Source: Tetracentron sinense
Lineage: Eukaryota > Streptophyta > Magnoliopsida > Trochodendrales > Trochodendraceae
DNA: 64,000 nt
Direction of reading: 5' to 3'
Assembly: GCA_015143295.1 (NCBI GenBank)
Contig: CM026559.1
Location: forward strand, 24,938,826 to 25,002,825
A model generated the notes under the pieces. It was not told where the DNA came from and ran no database searches. It saw nothing but the letters and a program-made list of their open reading frames with translations. This document shows, one piece after another, positions 22,240 to 34,288 of the stretch (positions are counted from its first letter, which is position 1; each line of letters begins with the position of its first letter). A program made the translations under genes and the position numbers.

Positions 22240-25200
22240 ATGACTCGTTCTCTGACTGCGATTCTCGCAGAAGTCGCAGAAGCTCCTCACAGAAATACCA
22301 GTCACGGAGATTGTACCCTACCCGGCCCGATAGAAAGCAGCTCAGAAGCAATGACGAACCATCAGACCATCAACAGAGGATCGAGGAACTGGTACAGTCG
22401 CATGACCGGATATTGTAGCTATGCAGAACAAGTTGGCCAAGTTCTGGAGTCCCTGAATATTCTTATTGGTGCCCGAACCGATGAACCTTCTAACCGAAAC
22501 CCTACCAATGAAGCCCCGATCAGCCCTCACCCAGAGCAGCCTACCCCTATCATTATTCCCAACCTTACACCCGCGACAGGCGGAGGAGGAGAGGAGTATG
22601 ACCAGTATGACGAGCAGCCTAAGGCATCACATGTCAATCAGGACAGGCCATCGTCTTCCGACCCTACACCGTCCCTCAAGGACCAACATGAAGAGATAAA
22701 ACAGATGAAAGAGGAAATGAGAAGAATGAGAGAGGCATCTACCAATCCCACCCTATCATTGGAAGACCTGACTTTCTCCTCTGGAGATGTTATTCCCCCC
22801 GAATTCAAGGTACCTGACTTCGATAAATATGACGGCTCGGGCTGTCCCAAGCAACATTTGCAGATGTACCTGGGGGACATGCTCCCATATAACAAGAATC
22901 AGCCTTTGCTCATACAGTATTTTCTGGAAAAGTCTGAAGGGGGCAGCCCTTGCCTAGTGGATGTCGATCGATAAACAGAGAATCAAGACATGGTAGGACG
23001 CCATGGATGCCTTTGTAGAGCAATACTCTTTTAATCAGGAGCTTCGGCCTCAGCGAAGCCAATTGGAACAGATGTACCAGCGGAATAATGAGTCGTTCCT
23101 AGAATATGCAACCCGGTGGAGAGAAATGGCAGCAAAAGTCATCACCCCTATCCCCAAGGAAGAGCTGGCAAACATATTTTTGGGCACGCTGAAGCAGCCC
23201 TACTCTACACTAATGGTCACTCTACCGGTTGTAGACTTTGGCACAATAGTTAAAACAGGTGCTCGTATTGAGACAGCAATACAGAGTGGAGCCATTCATT
23301 CCAGCCTAGGGCTTGCTCCCCTCAAAGTGATAGCAGCTTCAACCAGCAGAAACAACGGTCACAGAGACCAGAAAAGAAAAGAAAATGTTAACTTGGTGGC
23401 TCCCGTAGCGCCAATCAGATTACCAGCTCCGGCCGCTTAGCAACAGCCAGTACCTGGAAATACCCGGCCGGGTAAATAGATTCAGGGGCAAACCCGTCCC
23501 CCCAGGACCTTTACCCCTCTCCCTTACACACTCAGTCAGCTTTTGGACTTCCTAACCAAGCAGGGCCTTCTCGAACTAAGAGACCCTACCCCTCTTTTAC
23601 CACCAGACAAGAAGAACAAGAATTACGATGTCAACCAACACTGCGCCTTTCATAGAGGCCCGGGCCATGCAACCGATTACTGCATTGGTCTGAAGTGCGC
23701 TATCCAGGATCTCCTGGATACAGGTAAGGTCGAACTAGCTCCCAGCAACATCAGTATCGACCAGGTGCCACTGCCCCCACATAACAACCAAGTTAACTTT
23801 ATTGAATGGGAAGAGCTCGGGGTAGGGCAACCTAGACTCAGCGCACCAGCAGTCGATGATGGCATCATCAGGCCCTCGTACCGACCCCCAGTTATAATCC
23901 CTCTGCCATAATCTAATGTTCAGGCCATCCAGACCCCAATACAACTCCCCGCTCTGGAATCAGAGAAAGAGCAAATTGTTTACACAATTCCCTGTCCTGC
24001 CAGTTGGCCCACCGCTTCAGCCAAGGCCTCAACATCCTCTGGACCAGTCAAAATCCCTTACATCCCTTCCCAGCCTTTCAACCTTAATCATGTACCTGCC
24101 CCTCAATCTCTCATCCTGGAAAGTGAGTACATAGCCAACCTCACCCGATCCGGCCGGGTGTATCAACCTCCGGCGATTGAGCCAGTGAAAGAAAAGGGTA
24201 AAGAAAAAGCAAGGGTAGCAGAACCAGAAAAGGAAACAGCAGATTCGACTCTCCTACTAAAAATATTAGAAAAAGCAGAAGAATTCAATATTACCCAGCA
24301 GTTGGGCAAAACTCAGGCACAAATCTCTATCTTGGGCCTTCTCTTGACTTTAGAGCATCACAGAAAGCAACTCCTCCGGGTATTTAATAACGCCCATATA
24401 ACACCAGACATCTCGCCTGAGAAACTGGGGCAGATGGTGGGGCAAGTGCTAGAATCACGAATCATCTCCTTTACTGAAGAGGAGATACCGGATGGAGACA
24501 GAGATCATACTCGAGCCCTATATATTACAGTTCAGTGTATGGACAGGACATTATCTTCGGTACTAATCGACAATGGCTCCGGCCTAAATGTTTGTACACT
24601 CTCCACCTTGCAAAGCCTGGGTTTGAGTACCAGCCAAGTTAAGAAGAGACCTATGACTATAAGGGCTTTTGATAATACCACCAGGCAGAACTTGGGTGAT
24701 ATTGACCTGACCATCAGGGTTGGACCGGCTCAGTTCTTGACAAATTTCCAAGTTGTGAATGTACCTGCCTCATTCACCTTACTCCTAGGGAGGCTGTGGA
24801 TTCATTCGGCCGGTGCCATCCCCTCCTCTCTGCACCAAAGAATCAAGTTCATACAGGACGACCAACTAGTCGTCATTCCATCTGAGGAGTTGGCAAGTTC
24901 CTTCGGGGACATCCAGGAGTTAGGGCAAGGTACAGCTTTTATGACCTATCAGTTTGAGCAGGTCAGCTCTATCGCCCAAGTGGAACAGCAGAGCAAACAA
25001 ACAATACCTCCCTTTATCAAAATGATGGCAAAGATGAATTACCAGCCGGGTCTAGGCCTGGGTGTTAAGAACCAGGGCATGAAGAAGAGATATGTGCCTC
25101 CACGTTACACACTTCCGTTTGGATTGAGATACAAGCCCAAGTACGAGGACTATCTCAACAAGCTGACAAAGAAAAGTAGACAGTCGGCAAAACCTGAACC

Positions 25201-25552
25201 CCGAGCCCACATTTCCATAACTTTCCCCGTCGGAATCTTTGAAACCAACCTAGAAACCCCTCTTGCACCAGCCATCAATATCCCTAACCCTCAACCCGGC
25301 ACCGAATCTTCAGGGATTCCCGAACCGGAGGTATTCAGCGTCGCCCGGATGTTTGAAGAGCTGACTGTTGAAGATGCAGAAGCAGAAGCAGAATATTCAG
25401 CGGGAGAACAGGTGTGCACCATCTCCAACAGCACAGAAGCATCATCCAGTCGCCAGCCACTAATCCGTTGGTGGACTGAGGCTCTCACCATCGAGGCCGC
25501 ACAGGGTCAGGGAAAGCACAGTACAGAGAAGGTTGGTCAGAACAAGCAGTGA
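22240..25552 (+). pseudogene. Gag-protease of Ogre copy B (multiply broken)
   Basis: Homologous to 2898-6216 of copy A. Lesions against A: several indels before 22525; one extra base near 22922; TGG to TAG near 22955; CAG to TAG near 22995, 23438 and 23477; CAA to TAA near 23908. The C-terminal part (24158-25552) is open and intact: protease IDNGSG, LLGR, the G-patch-like segment and the tail. B lacks the 1-bp insertion that breaks A near 5548. The nonsense changes are mostly C-to-T or G-to-A, as expected from deamination of methylated cytosine. Confidence 0.88.
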
Positions 25553-25844
25553 TGCAGTATCATTCCCCTCTTCTCCTCAATCTATCTCTCTTTGCTCCCG
25601 TTGCAAAAATCCAAAATGTCGGCCAACTGTAGGCCTCTTTTTTATTTTGTTGAGTCAATTTTGTAAACAGCCCACTTTTTTTAATGAAAATCTGGAGTTT
25701 TGACTCAAAAACATGTTTTTCAAAAACATTTGCATTCGGCTAATGACGAAATCACACGGACTCTTCCCTTGGAAGGCCTAGTGTCCTGAAGCCAACAAAA
25801 CACAAAAACATAAGCATGCTAAACTAAGCTTAATGATTTGCCAG
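25532..25844 (+). other. Candidate intron between protease and RT in Ogre copy B
   Basis: Same 313-bp interval as 6196-6508 in copy A. The donor is AAG before GTTGGT at 25532 and the acceptor TTGCCAG before GAAATC ends at 25844, both in phase 0. The donor is non-consensus after position +2, so this stays tentative. Confidence 0.4.
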
Positions 25845-28800
25845 GAAATCGCCTCCGACAAGGCTACCCCTCAAACCCTCCTTGAGCTTTCAGAAGTTGA
25901 GTATGACTCAGAGCAGGAAACAGAACAGGATGAGGAACCGCCTCAGGAGATTTTGGACCTGCTAGAACGCAGTGAAGGGCTACTACAGTCGAACATCGAG
26001 GATACCGAGACAGTAAACTTGGGTTCCGAAGACAACCCTCAGCTGATTCAGATTGGCACAACTATGAGCCCACAGCAAAGAAAAGATATGATCTGCTTCC
26101 TGAAAAGTTATAGTGATGTCTTTGCCTGGTCATATGCAGACATGCCTGGCCGAGACCCAGCGTTGGTGGTACACAGACTGCCCCTGAACCCAGATGTCAG
26201 ACCGGTTAAGCAGAAATTGAGACGGATGAGGCCCGAATGGTCACAAAAAGTCAAGAAGAGGTAGAAAAGCAGATCAATGCAGGCTTCTTGGCAGTAGCAA
26301 ACTATCCAGAATGGTTGGCAAACATCGTACCAGTACCCAAAAAGGATGGAAAAGTCCAGATGTGCATCGACTATCGAAATCTGAATAAGGCTAGCCCTAA
26401 GGACAACTTTCCTCTCCCGCACATTGATATCCTAGTCGACAATACTGCAAGGCACGAGATGCTCTCATTCATGGATGGTTTCTCTGGGTATAACCAAATC
26501 AGAATGGCAGAAGAAGATATGGAGAAAACTTCCTTCATCACACCTTGGGGCACGTTCTGCTACAAGGTCATGCCATTTGGACTCAAGAACGCAGGGGCAA
26601 CCTATCAGAGGGCCATGACGGCACTTTTCCATGACATGATCCACAAGATAGCTGAAATTTATGTAGATGACATGATCGTCAAATCACCTACTGCTAGGCA
26701 ACACCCTGAAGATCTAAAAAGACTCTGTGACAGACTCAGAGAATTCGGCCTAAGACTGAACCCAGCCAAATGTGTCTTTGGAGCCTCATCAGGAAAGCTC
26801 CTCGGCTTCATAGTCAGTAAAAGAGGCATTGAGGTCGATCCAGCTAAAGCCAGAGCCATCATCGAGATGCCGGCACCCCAAACTGAAAAGGAGATCCGTG
26901 GTTTCCTGGGCCGAATTCAGTACATCAGTCGATTTATTTCTCAGCTCACTCCGATCTGCGAACCGATATTCAAGCTTCTTCGGAAGAATACACCGACAGT
27001 TTGGACAGTTGAATGCCAAGAAGCCTTTGACAGGATAAAGCAGTATCTCCTCAACCCTCCAGTACTTGTGCCTCCTACGCCGGGACGACCCCTACTACTC
27101 TATATCTCAGTACAAGAAACCTCCATGGGGTGCGTCTTGGCACAGCATGACGAGACAGGCAGAACAAAACAGGCCATTTACTACATCAGTAAGCGTTTAC
27201 TAGAGTACGAAAAAAGGTATAGCCTGCTGGAGAAAACATGTCTGGCAATGGTTTGGGCTACTCAGCGTCTTCGGCACTATCTGCTTTCCTACCCGGTAAT
27301 CCTGATCTCCCGAATGGACCCACTCAAGTATCTACTGGAAAAGCCAGCCACTACCGGAAGGACTGCCCGATGGCTTATGATGTTGTCTGAATTCGACATT
27401 ACATACATGACTCAAAAGTCAATCAAGGGGCAGGCGATTGCAGATCACTTGGCCCACAACCCAACACAAGACTATGTGTCTGTACATGATCAGTTTCCGG
27501 ATGAAGCTATCCTGTACGCAGAAATAGAAGAGCAAGAATACTCCGGCTGGGAGTTATACTTTGACGGAGCTGCCAACAGTCATGGACATGTGGCATGAGC
27601 AGTCCTAATCTCATCCAAGGGGGCACATCTCCCTATCTCTGTAAAGTTGAAATTCAGATGCTCCAACAATGAAGCAGAATACGAAGCATGCATAGCCGGA
27701 CTAAAAGAAGCCCTGGGTATCAGAATTGAGGAAATAGACGTCTACGGGGACTCATCTTTGGTAATCTGTCAGGCAAATGAATCTTGGGCCATCCGAGAAG
27801 CCAGGCTGGTCCCATACCTAGCCTATCTCAATGTACTAATCACTCAATTCAGAAGAATCAGTTTCAGTCACCGATCCAGGAACCATAACAGATTTGCCGA
27901 CGCATTGGCTACTCTCGCCTCTATGGTACAGATTCCCAGGGGCATCATGCTCTGGCCAATTGAAATTCAGCAACAGGATCAGCCTGTCTACTGCCTCGAG
28001 CTGGACACAGTGAATGACAACAAGCCTTGGTATGCAGACATCAAGCAGTACCTCGAGGACGGGACCTTCCCTCTCGATGCCACAAAAATAGACCGTCGGG
28101 CAATCAGAAGACTGGCTATCCAGTTTGCCCTATCAGGGGGCATTATATACAAGAGATCGCCAAACTTGATATGGCTCAGATGCCTCGATGTCAGTGAAGC
28201 AGCACAGGTAGTTGAAGAAGTTCATGGAGGAACTTGCGGCCCACACATGAACGGGATGATGTTATCTAAGAAAATTCTCAGACTGGGCTACTACTGGTCT
28301 ACTATGGAAGCGGATTGTTGCAAGCATGTACAGAAATGCCACCAGTGCCAGATTTATGCTGATAAGATCAATGCACCGCCGACAAGGCTACACAATCTAA
28401 CTGCTCTTTGGCCTTTCTCTACTTGGGGCATCGATGTCATCGGATCCATAGTTCCGAAAGCATCTAACGGACATCGATTCATCTTGGTTGCAATCGATTA
28501 TTTCACGAAATGGGTCAAGGCAACCTCTTATGCCAACGTCACAGCCTCTGTGGTTCAGCGTTTCCTGAAGAGAGACATCATCTGCCGATATGGTGTCCCA
28601 TTCGAGATTGTGACAGACAATGCTCTCAACTTCTGCAATAAGGGGATGACTGACCTCTGCCAAAAATTCAAGATTCAACATCATAACTCCACACCATACA
28701 GGCCACAGACTAATGGAGCAGTGGAAGCAGCCAATAAGAATCTGAAAAAGATCATTGAGAAGATGGAAACCAATTATTCTGCCTGGCATGAGATGCTCCC

Positions 28801-29275
28801 ATACGCTCTCATGGGCTACAGAACGTCCATCAGAACTTCAACAGGGGCAACACCATTTTCTTTGGCCTATGGTATGGAAGCAGTCCTCCCCATCGAGGTA
28901 GAGATTCCATCACTTCGCGTGTTAATGGAAGCAGAAATATCAGAATCAGAATGGGCACAAACCTGGTATGAACAGCTGAACTTGATTGAAGAACGACGAT
29001 TGAAAGCCATGAATCATTCTCAAGCCTATCAGAGGCGTATGGCTAGGGCTTTTAACAAGAAAGTCAAGCCCCGAAGCATCGAAGTCGGAGACCTGGTTCT
29101 CCGGAAGATATTGCCAAACCGTCCTGACCCGAGGGGCAAGTTCACGCCCAACTATGAAGGCCCATACATAGTCCGAGACAAATTCTCTGGCGGTGCCCTA
29201 CGACTCGGACGTATGGATGACGAAGACCTCCCAGAGCCCGTCAACATGGACAAAGTTAAACGATACTACGCTTAG
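25833..29275 (+). pseudogene. Pol of Ogre copy B: RT, RNase H, aRNase H, integrase
   Basis: Homologous to 6497-9940 of copy A and one base shorter. A deletion of one A near 26253 shifts the frame after KVK, and a TGA at 27596-27598 cuts the second RNase H just after YFDGAANSHGH, where A has GGA. Elsewhere the RT YVDD, the RNase H motifs and the integrase zinc finger and D-D-E core are intact; from 27599 to 29275 the frame is open. At the two places where copy A has stops, B has CGA and TGG. Confidence 0.92.
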
Positions 29276-31835
29276 GGTCTAGGTCTGACAGGCACTTTGT
29301 ACTCGTAGGATCTCCGGGAAATGACAGGAGGCCGTCATTGGCACACTTCTTACCCCCAACAATGTAAACCTTTTTACAAAAATAAATGAAATCCGCTAGT
29401 TAGCCCTTCGAGCCTAACAATCTTTCTCTCACAAAAACCTTTCAGGGACACCCTCCCTCGTCCAGTTGGGACATTTTGTTTGAACTACGTCATGACCTGA
29501 TCCTGTAAAGGGTACGTAGGCAACCTGACAAATCAGGTGCGGTCGCAAAAAGGGACTTACCCCCTCAGAATCTTTTCCTCTTCGTAAAACTCTCTCCACA
29601 GGAACAACTTTTTTCTCACAGAGTCACTCCCCAAACAGAGACAAATTCTCCCAATTTTCACGACGGAGTTGACATCAAGTTTCAAAAATATTCCATCAAA
29701 GGAAACTCCAAAATAGAAATTAAAACATTTTCCAAGTTAGGGGCCCTATGAGCAAAAATAATCTCTCCGGGCTTTCCCCCCAACAAGATCAACTTCTCTT
29801 AAAAACTCTTCCAAAAAAAAAAACAGGAAAGAATCTCAAAACAATCAACCTCTACCAAAGAGGACAATTCCTAGTGGAGCCCAACGAAAAATTTATCTTC
29901 AACAGAAAACCCTCATGCAAGTCAGTTGCAACCAAAATTTAAGGGTGTCCCAAACTTCGGTCCCCTAGCCAATGTTTCGTCCTATTCTAAGTCCTCCCAG
30001 ATCCCCTAGAAACTGCGAGTACAGGTGCCATATCACACCTATATCCCCAGCGAATGTCTATCAGGGCAGTGAAGGGAGAGGATCCGAACCCTCAAACAAA
30101 TCGCGGGCATGAGTGAAAACCGGAAACGGCCTCATTGCGCAAAAGTTACGCGACTCCCAGACCTAGTCTTGCGATTGGGGGCAAAAAGGGGACAAAATTA
30201 ATCAGTTTCGCAGGCATGAGGAAAACCAACAATGGCCTCATCACGCAAAAATTATGCGAACCCCATGACTTGGTCATTCCAAGGGTAAAAAAGGGGAAGA
30301 AGAGCTGAAAATCAGTTTGACAATAAGATCCGGCAGCGATCAGTCTCACTGGGCTCAACGGATCAGTACCCCCAACAGAGATTCCATCAGGGAATATCTC
30401 CAGCAGGCAATCTACTCAAGGCATTCTTCAACAAAGAATCCTCCTGAAAGCATCTCCCCAACAGAGGGGCAAACATTGGGAAATTCCCAGCAGATTGGAA
30501 GGCCCCAGATTCCCTGGCAGTAGTTTATAACAGAGCCCTACTCCTCAATGAATCCTCAGTATCAGGCTATAACAATCTTCCAATCCCCAATGGATCCCCC
30601 AGCAAAAGCCTCCGACGGCCTCTCAATAACGCTCTTCCCCAGCAAGGGTCCAGAAGTCTTCTAAAAGTTTCTCCCCAGCCAGGGTCCTCAGCCCGTAACA
30701 GTAGTATCCTGCTCTGAATCGTACTCAGCTCTCCAAGAATGAAACGGAACCCACAAAATCCCATAAGCCCTGAACAAAGGCAATTTACTGACAAATCTGA
30801 AAAGCTAACTAAGCACGCTTTTGTCAAAATCAAAATCTTTACAAAAATCTTCTACACTTTTCCTGAAAAGATTTTCAAAAACAAGTAAACTCCGGATATC
30901 AAAATCTGTTTGAACCAACCTGGACTAAGACTCCTCGACAGGTAAAGCGGAAAAAGCCGTTTCCACACCTCCCCAACAAGTTGCAGTCAATAGAGTCATG
31001 GGAAAACATCCTCGCCTTTATCCCCTGCATGATTAAACTCTTCAGCATCATTCAAACATGATCAAACTCAGTGCCACTCATTCATATCAAAATCAAATCC
31101 GGCATCAGGCCTCCAATCAACCCGACATCCCGTGTGTACCTTTACAGTGTACATCACCCGCATGTCCCCCTCTGTGACACCCCCGTGTGTCCTTGGCATC
31201 CCAGGTGAGCATCGACATAATACATTTTGTCGACACCTCGCATGCCGGACATCTTGTGTGCTCCGTGACAACCTCGTCATACTGCAGCACCACCTCCTGC
31301 ATTTCCCCCCTCTGTGACACCCCCGTGTGTCCTTGGCATCCCAGGTGAGCATTGACATAATACATTTTGTTGACACCTCGCATGCCGGACATCCTGTGTG
31401 CTCCGTGACAACCACGTCATACTGCAGCACTACCTCCTGCATGTCCCCCTCTGTGACACCCCGTGTGTCCTTAGCATCTCAGGTGAGCGTCGACATAACA
31501 CACTTTGTCGACACCCGGAATGCCCAACATCTCCTGTGTTCTCGACACCCGGTGTGTCCTCCCATCGATCCGGCTAATATCCCCCGGGAAACGTTGTTTC
31601 GATCGATCCTTCTCGCCGCTTCCGAGCGACATTTTCTTCCGGCCAACGCCTTAGGGCCATGCCATCTCTACATTCATGTTCTTCCTCTGCTACTCGCTAT
31701 CCTCTAGCAGTAGTATTCATCACTTCACCACACTCGTCATTTGCACAGCATGCATCGTTCCTAACATTCATCTCGGTGTAAAAATAGGATGTTTCCAGTC
31801 TTTGCCGTTCAATCGCCAACCTGGCATTCTCCGAC
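29276..31835 (+). other. 3' UTR of Ogre copy B
   Basis: Collinear with 9941-12518 of copy A, without convincing ORFs. It contains the same A-rich and CCCCAGCA-type segments and the tandem array at 31162-31557, followed by the PPT at 31836-31848. Confidence 0.8.
31162..31557 (+). repeat. Tandem array of about 140 bp, three copies, in the Ogre B 3' UTR
   Basis: Units start at about 31162, 31301 and 31441 and match the array of copy A unit by unit, including the TCGACA ... TGTCGA hairpin. Same unit number and order in both copies means the array predates their separation. Confidence 0.85.
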
Positions 31836-31848
31836 AAAGAGGGGCAGC

Positions 31849-34288
31849 TGTCAGCACCCTATTTTTACACCCCCTTAACCGTGGTTAATTAATTTAGCTA
31901 TGGTCCAAACTCTAGATCAACCCTAGTTCCAAACCCTAGGTAAACCTTTAACCATAGGACTAAACCCTAGTTAAGACCCTAGTTAACCCTAAGCTTAACC
32001 CTAGGTAGTCCTAAACCCAAACCCTAGGTAGCCCTAGCCTAACCTTAGTAAGCCCTAGGTATACCCAAGGCCCAAGCCCATTTGACCAAACTTATACCTA
32101 GACAACTCAATCAAACCCAATTACCTAATTTTATTACCCAACCCAAGTAGTCAAGCCCAAATACCCAATCACCCAATTGTCTAAGCCAAAGCCTATTTCC
32201 ATAGCCCAAGCCCAAATGTCATAGTCAAAGTCCAATAATCATAACCCATGACCCATCTACTAATAACCCATGATCCATAAGACCTAATCCACATATCCAT
32301 ATCCACCTACCCTATATCCGACAACCCATACCCATATAACCCATAGTTCACTCAACCCACCAACTCTCTTACACCTCTCTTACATCAACCCATACCTATA
32401 TAACTCATAGTTCACTCAACCCACCTACTCTCTTACACCTCTCTTACACCCTATATCCTACAACCTATACCCATATAACCCATAGTTCACTCAACCCACC
32501 AACTCTCTTACACTCTCTTACACTCCTTACAACACTCAATCTATCAAGTCACCTTACAACACTCAAGTCTTTACCCACTAGCTCTTTTTATCCCCCATGT
32601 AAAAGACACAACCCAACCTCTTAGTTTTCCTATAAATACCAATCCCTTAGCCCCTTAGATCCATCCCTCAAGACCCCTAGAAGGTTCCCACCCACTTGTG
32701 TTTCTCTTGAGTTTGAAGAAGGGAGAAGAAACTAAGGTTTAGAGTTTGGAAAGAATTCTAAGACTAAAAGCTTAGAGTTCTTCACTAACTCTCTTCCTTT
32801 GTGGATTCTAAAACCCTACCACTTAGAGCATTGAAGGAGAATTCTTGGAGGAGTAGGCACTCATCCTTTCATTTTCTCTTCTTTCTTATCTTTTTTTTTA
32901 TTTGGTTCTCTCTTCTTGATCTCTCATTTCTCAAGCATAGTCGGGCCTCTCTACACCAATCTAATGGTGTAGAGGGACCCCATATCAAAGGCAAGGAGAT
33001 GCTCCTTTTTTCTTTTCCTTTCCATGTACATATTTTCTTCTTTTTTATGTACCCACAAGTGTGGATATGGGTAGGCCCATAGAGAGTGGAAGCTAAAGCT
33101 ATACCTCTCTTTTTCATTTTGTTTTCTTTTGAGAATCTAGTCCTCTTTCTAGAATTTTTTGTGAAAGCTCATCCCCTCCCTAACATTCTTTAGAGCAACA
33201 TTACATAATTAATAATGGTGTAAATGAACCACCTTAAAAGGGAGAGGATGAGTTTTCATTTTCTTTCATTTCTTTATTTTTCCTTCATGTTCTATGGGTA
33301 GGTGATAGTTTAAGGACTTAAAATAAATGATAGTTTAAGGACTTAAAGAGGACATTTTTAAAAATGTCTCATACCAAAGACAATGATATTTGATCTATTA
33401 TCAACACTAATTCAACAAAATAGGTGTTGGCAATAGACCATTTACATTCATAAGGCACATCCCTCTTTATGTCTTAAAATATAATCTTTTAGCCAAACTC
33501 TTGGATTAAATGTGACTTTAGCTAAGTTTTCAAAACCCTACCTATATGAAAATCCAAAAAAACATGATAAAAGCTCAAAATACCAAAAACATAATAAAAT
33601 CTCAAAATACCCAAAAAAAAACATTCAAATATAATCAAAATACCAAAAACATGCAAATATAACCAAAATACCAAAAACATTCAAATATCTCCAAAATCCC
33701 AAAAAATATAAAAATACAAAAAACCAAAAAGAGACTTGTAGGACCTCTTTAGCTTTGGTTAGCTCACCTAACCATAGTTAAATCTCCTCTAACCGCGGTT
33801 AGACTTAACACTTGTGCACTTCACCTCCCCGGTCAACTAAACCATAGCCTTCTAGGCTAGACCCTTTGACCACCCTATGCACACACACACTTCCCCCTAG
33901 CCTCGGCACGGGCTCATGTGCCAGAACTACGCTCGGTCTGATCTCACCATGTGAGTACGTAGGCAACCCAACTCGGGTTCGACCCTAGCCATCTAGCTTT
34001 CTATTTTTCTTGGATTAGCACTCACTTAAAAACTTTGGACATTCTAATTAAACTTTGAGATTATAATTGGCTTAAGTTTAGGGAGTAGGTAACCGTTATA
34101 AAACGGGGGTCTTGGGGTGCCCAACACCTTCCTCAGGGCTTAATCGAACCACTTACCCTAACTCTGATTAGATCATTTGCCTTATCCAAACAAACAAATA
34201 CCCGGGACCTATCCCTAAGAATGAATAGGTGGCGACTCAAGTCAAAACATATAATTGTGAAAGTGGGTAGGAAGATCCCATGCTCACA
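31849..34288 (+). repeat. Complete 3' LTR of Ogre copy B
   Basis: 2440 bp, from TGTCAGCACCC after the PPT to ...TGCTCACA. It holds the minisatellite (about 32300-32515), TATAAATA at 32631, a duplicated 20-bp GATAGTTTAAGGACTTAAA segment near 33305, and an A-rich stretch with CAAAATACCAAAAACAT repeats (33540-33720). The last 184 bp equal the start of the window. Confidence 0.93.
32631..32638 (+). promoter_or_regulatory. TATA box in the Ogre B 3' LTR
   Basis: TATAAATA in the same context as 13281-13288. Confidence 0.6.

Larger units (their letters stand above)
21463..34288 (+). mobile_element. Ogre-type retrotransposon, copy B (5' part missing)
   Basis: It resumes inside ORF1 at a point matching about 2120 of copy A and is collinear with copy A through gag-pro, the candidate intron, pol, 3' UTR, PPT and a complete 2440-bp 3' LTR. 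From about 22525 on it is nearly identical to A with scattered substitutions; before that it is full of small indels. It carries its own set of lesions, different from those of A. After the LTR end at 34288 the flank is TAACT; the left flank is not in the window, so no target duplication can be checked. Confidence 0.92.
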
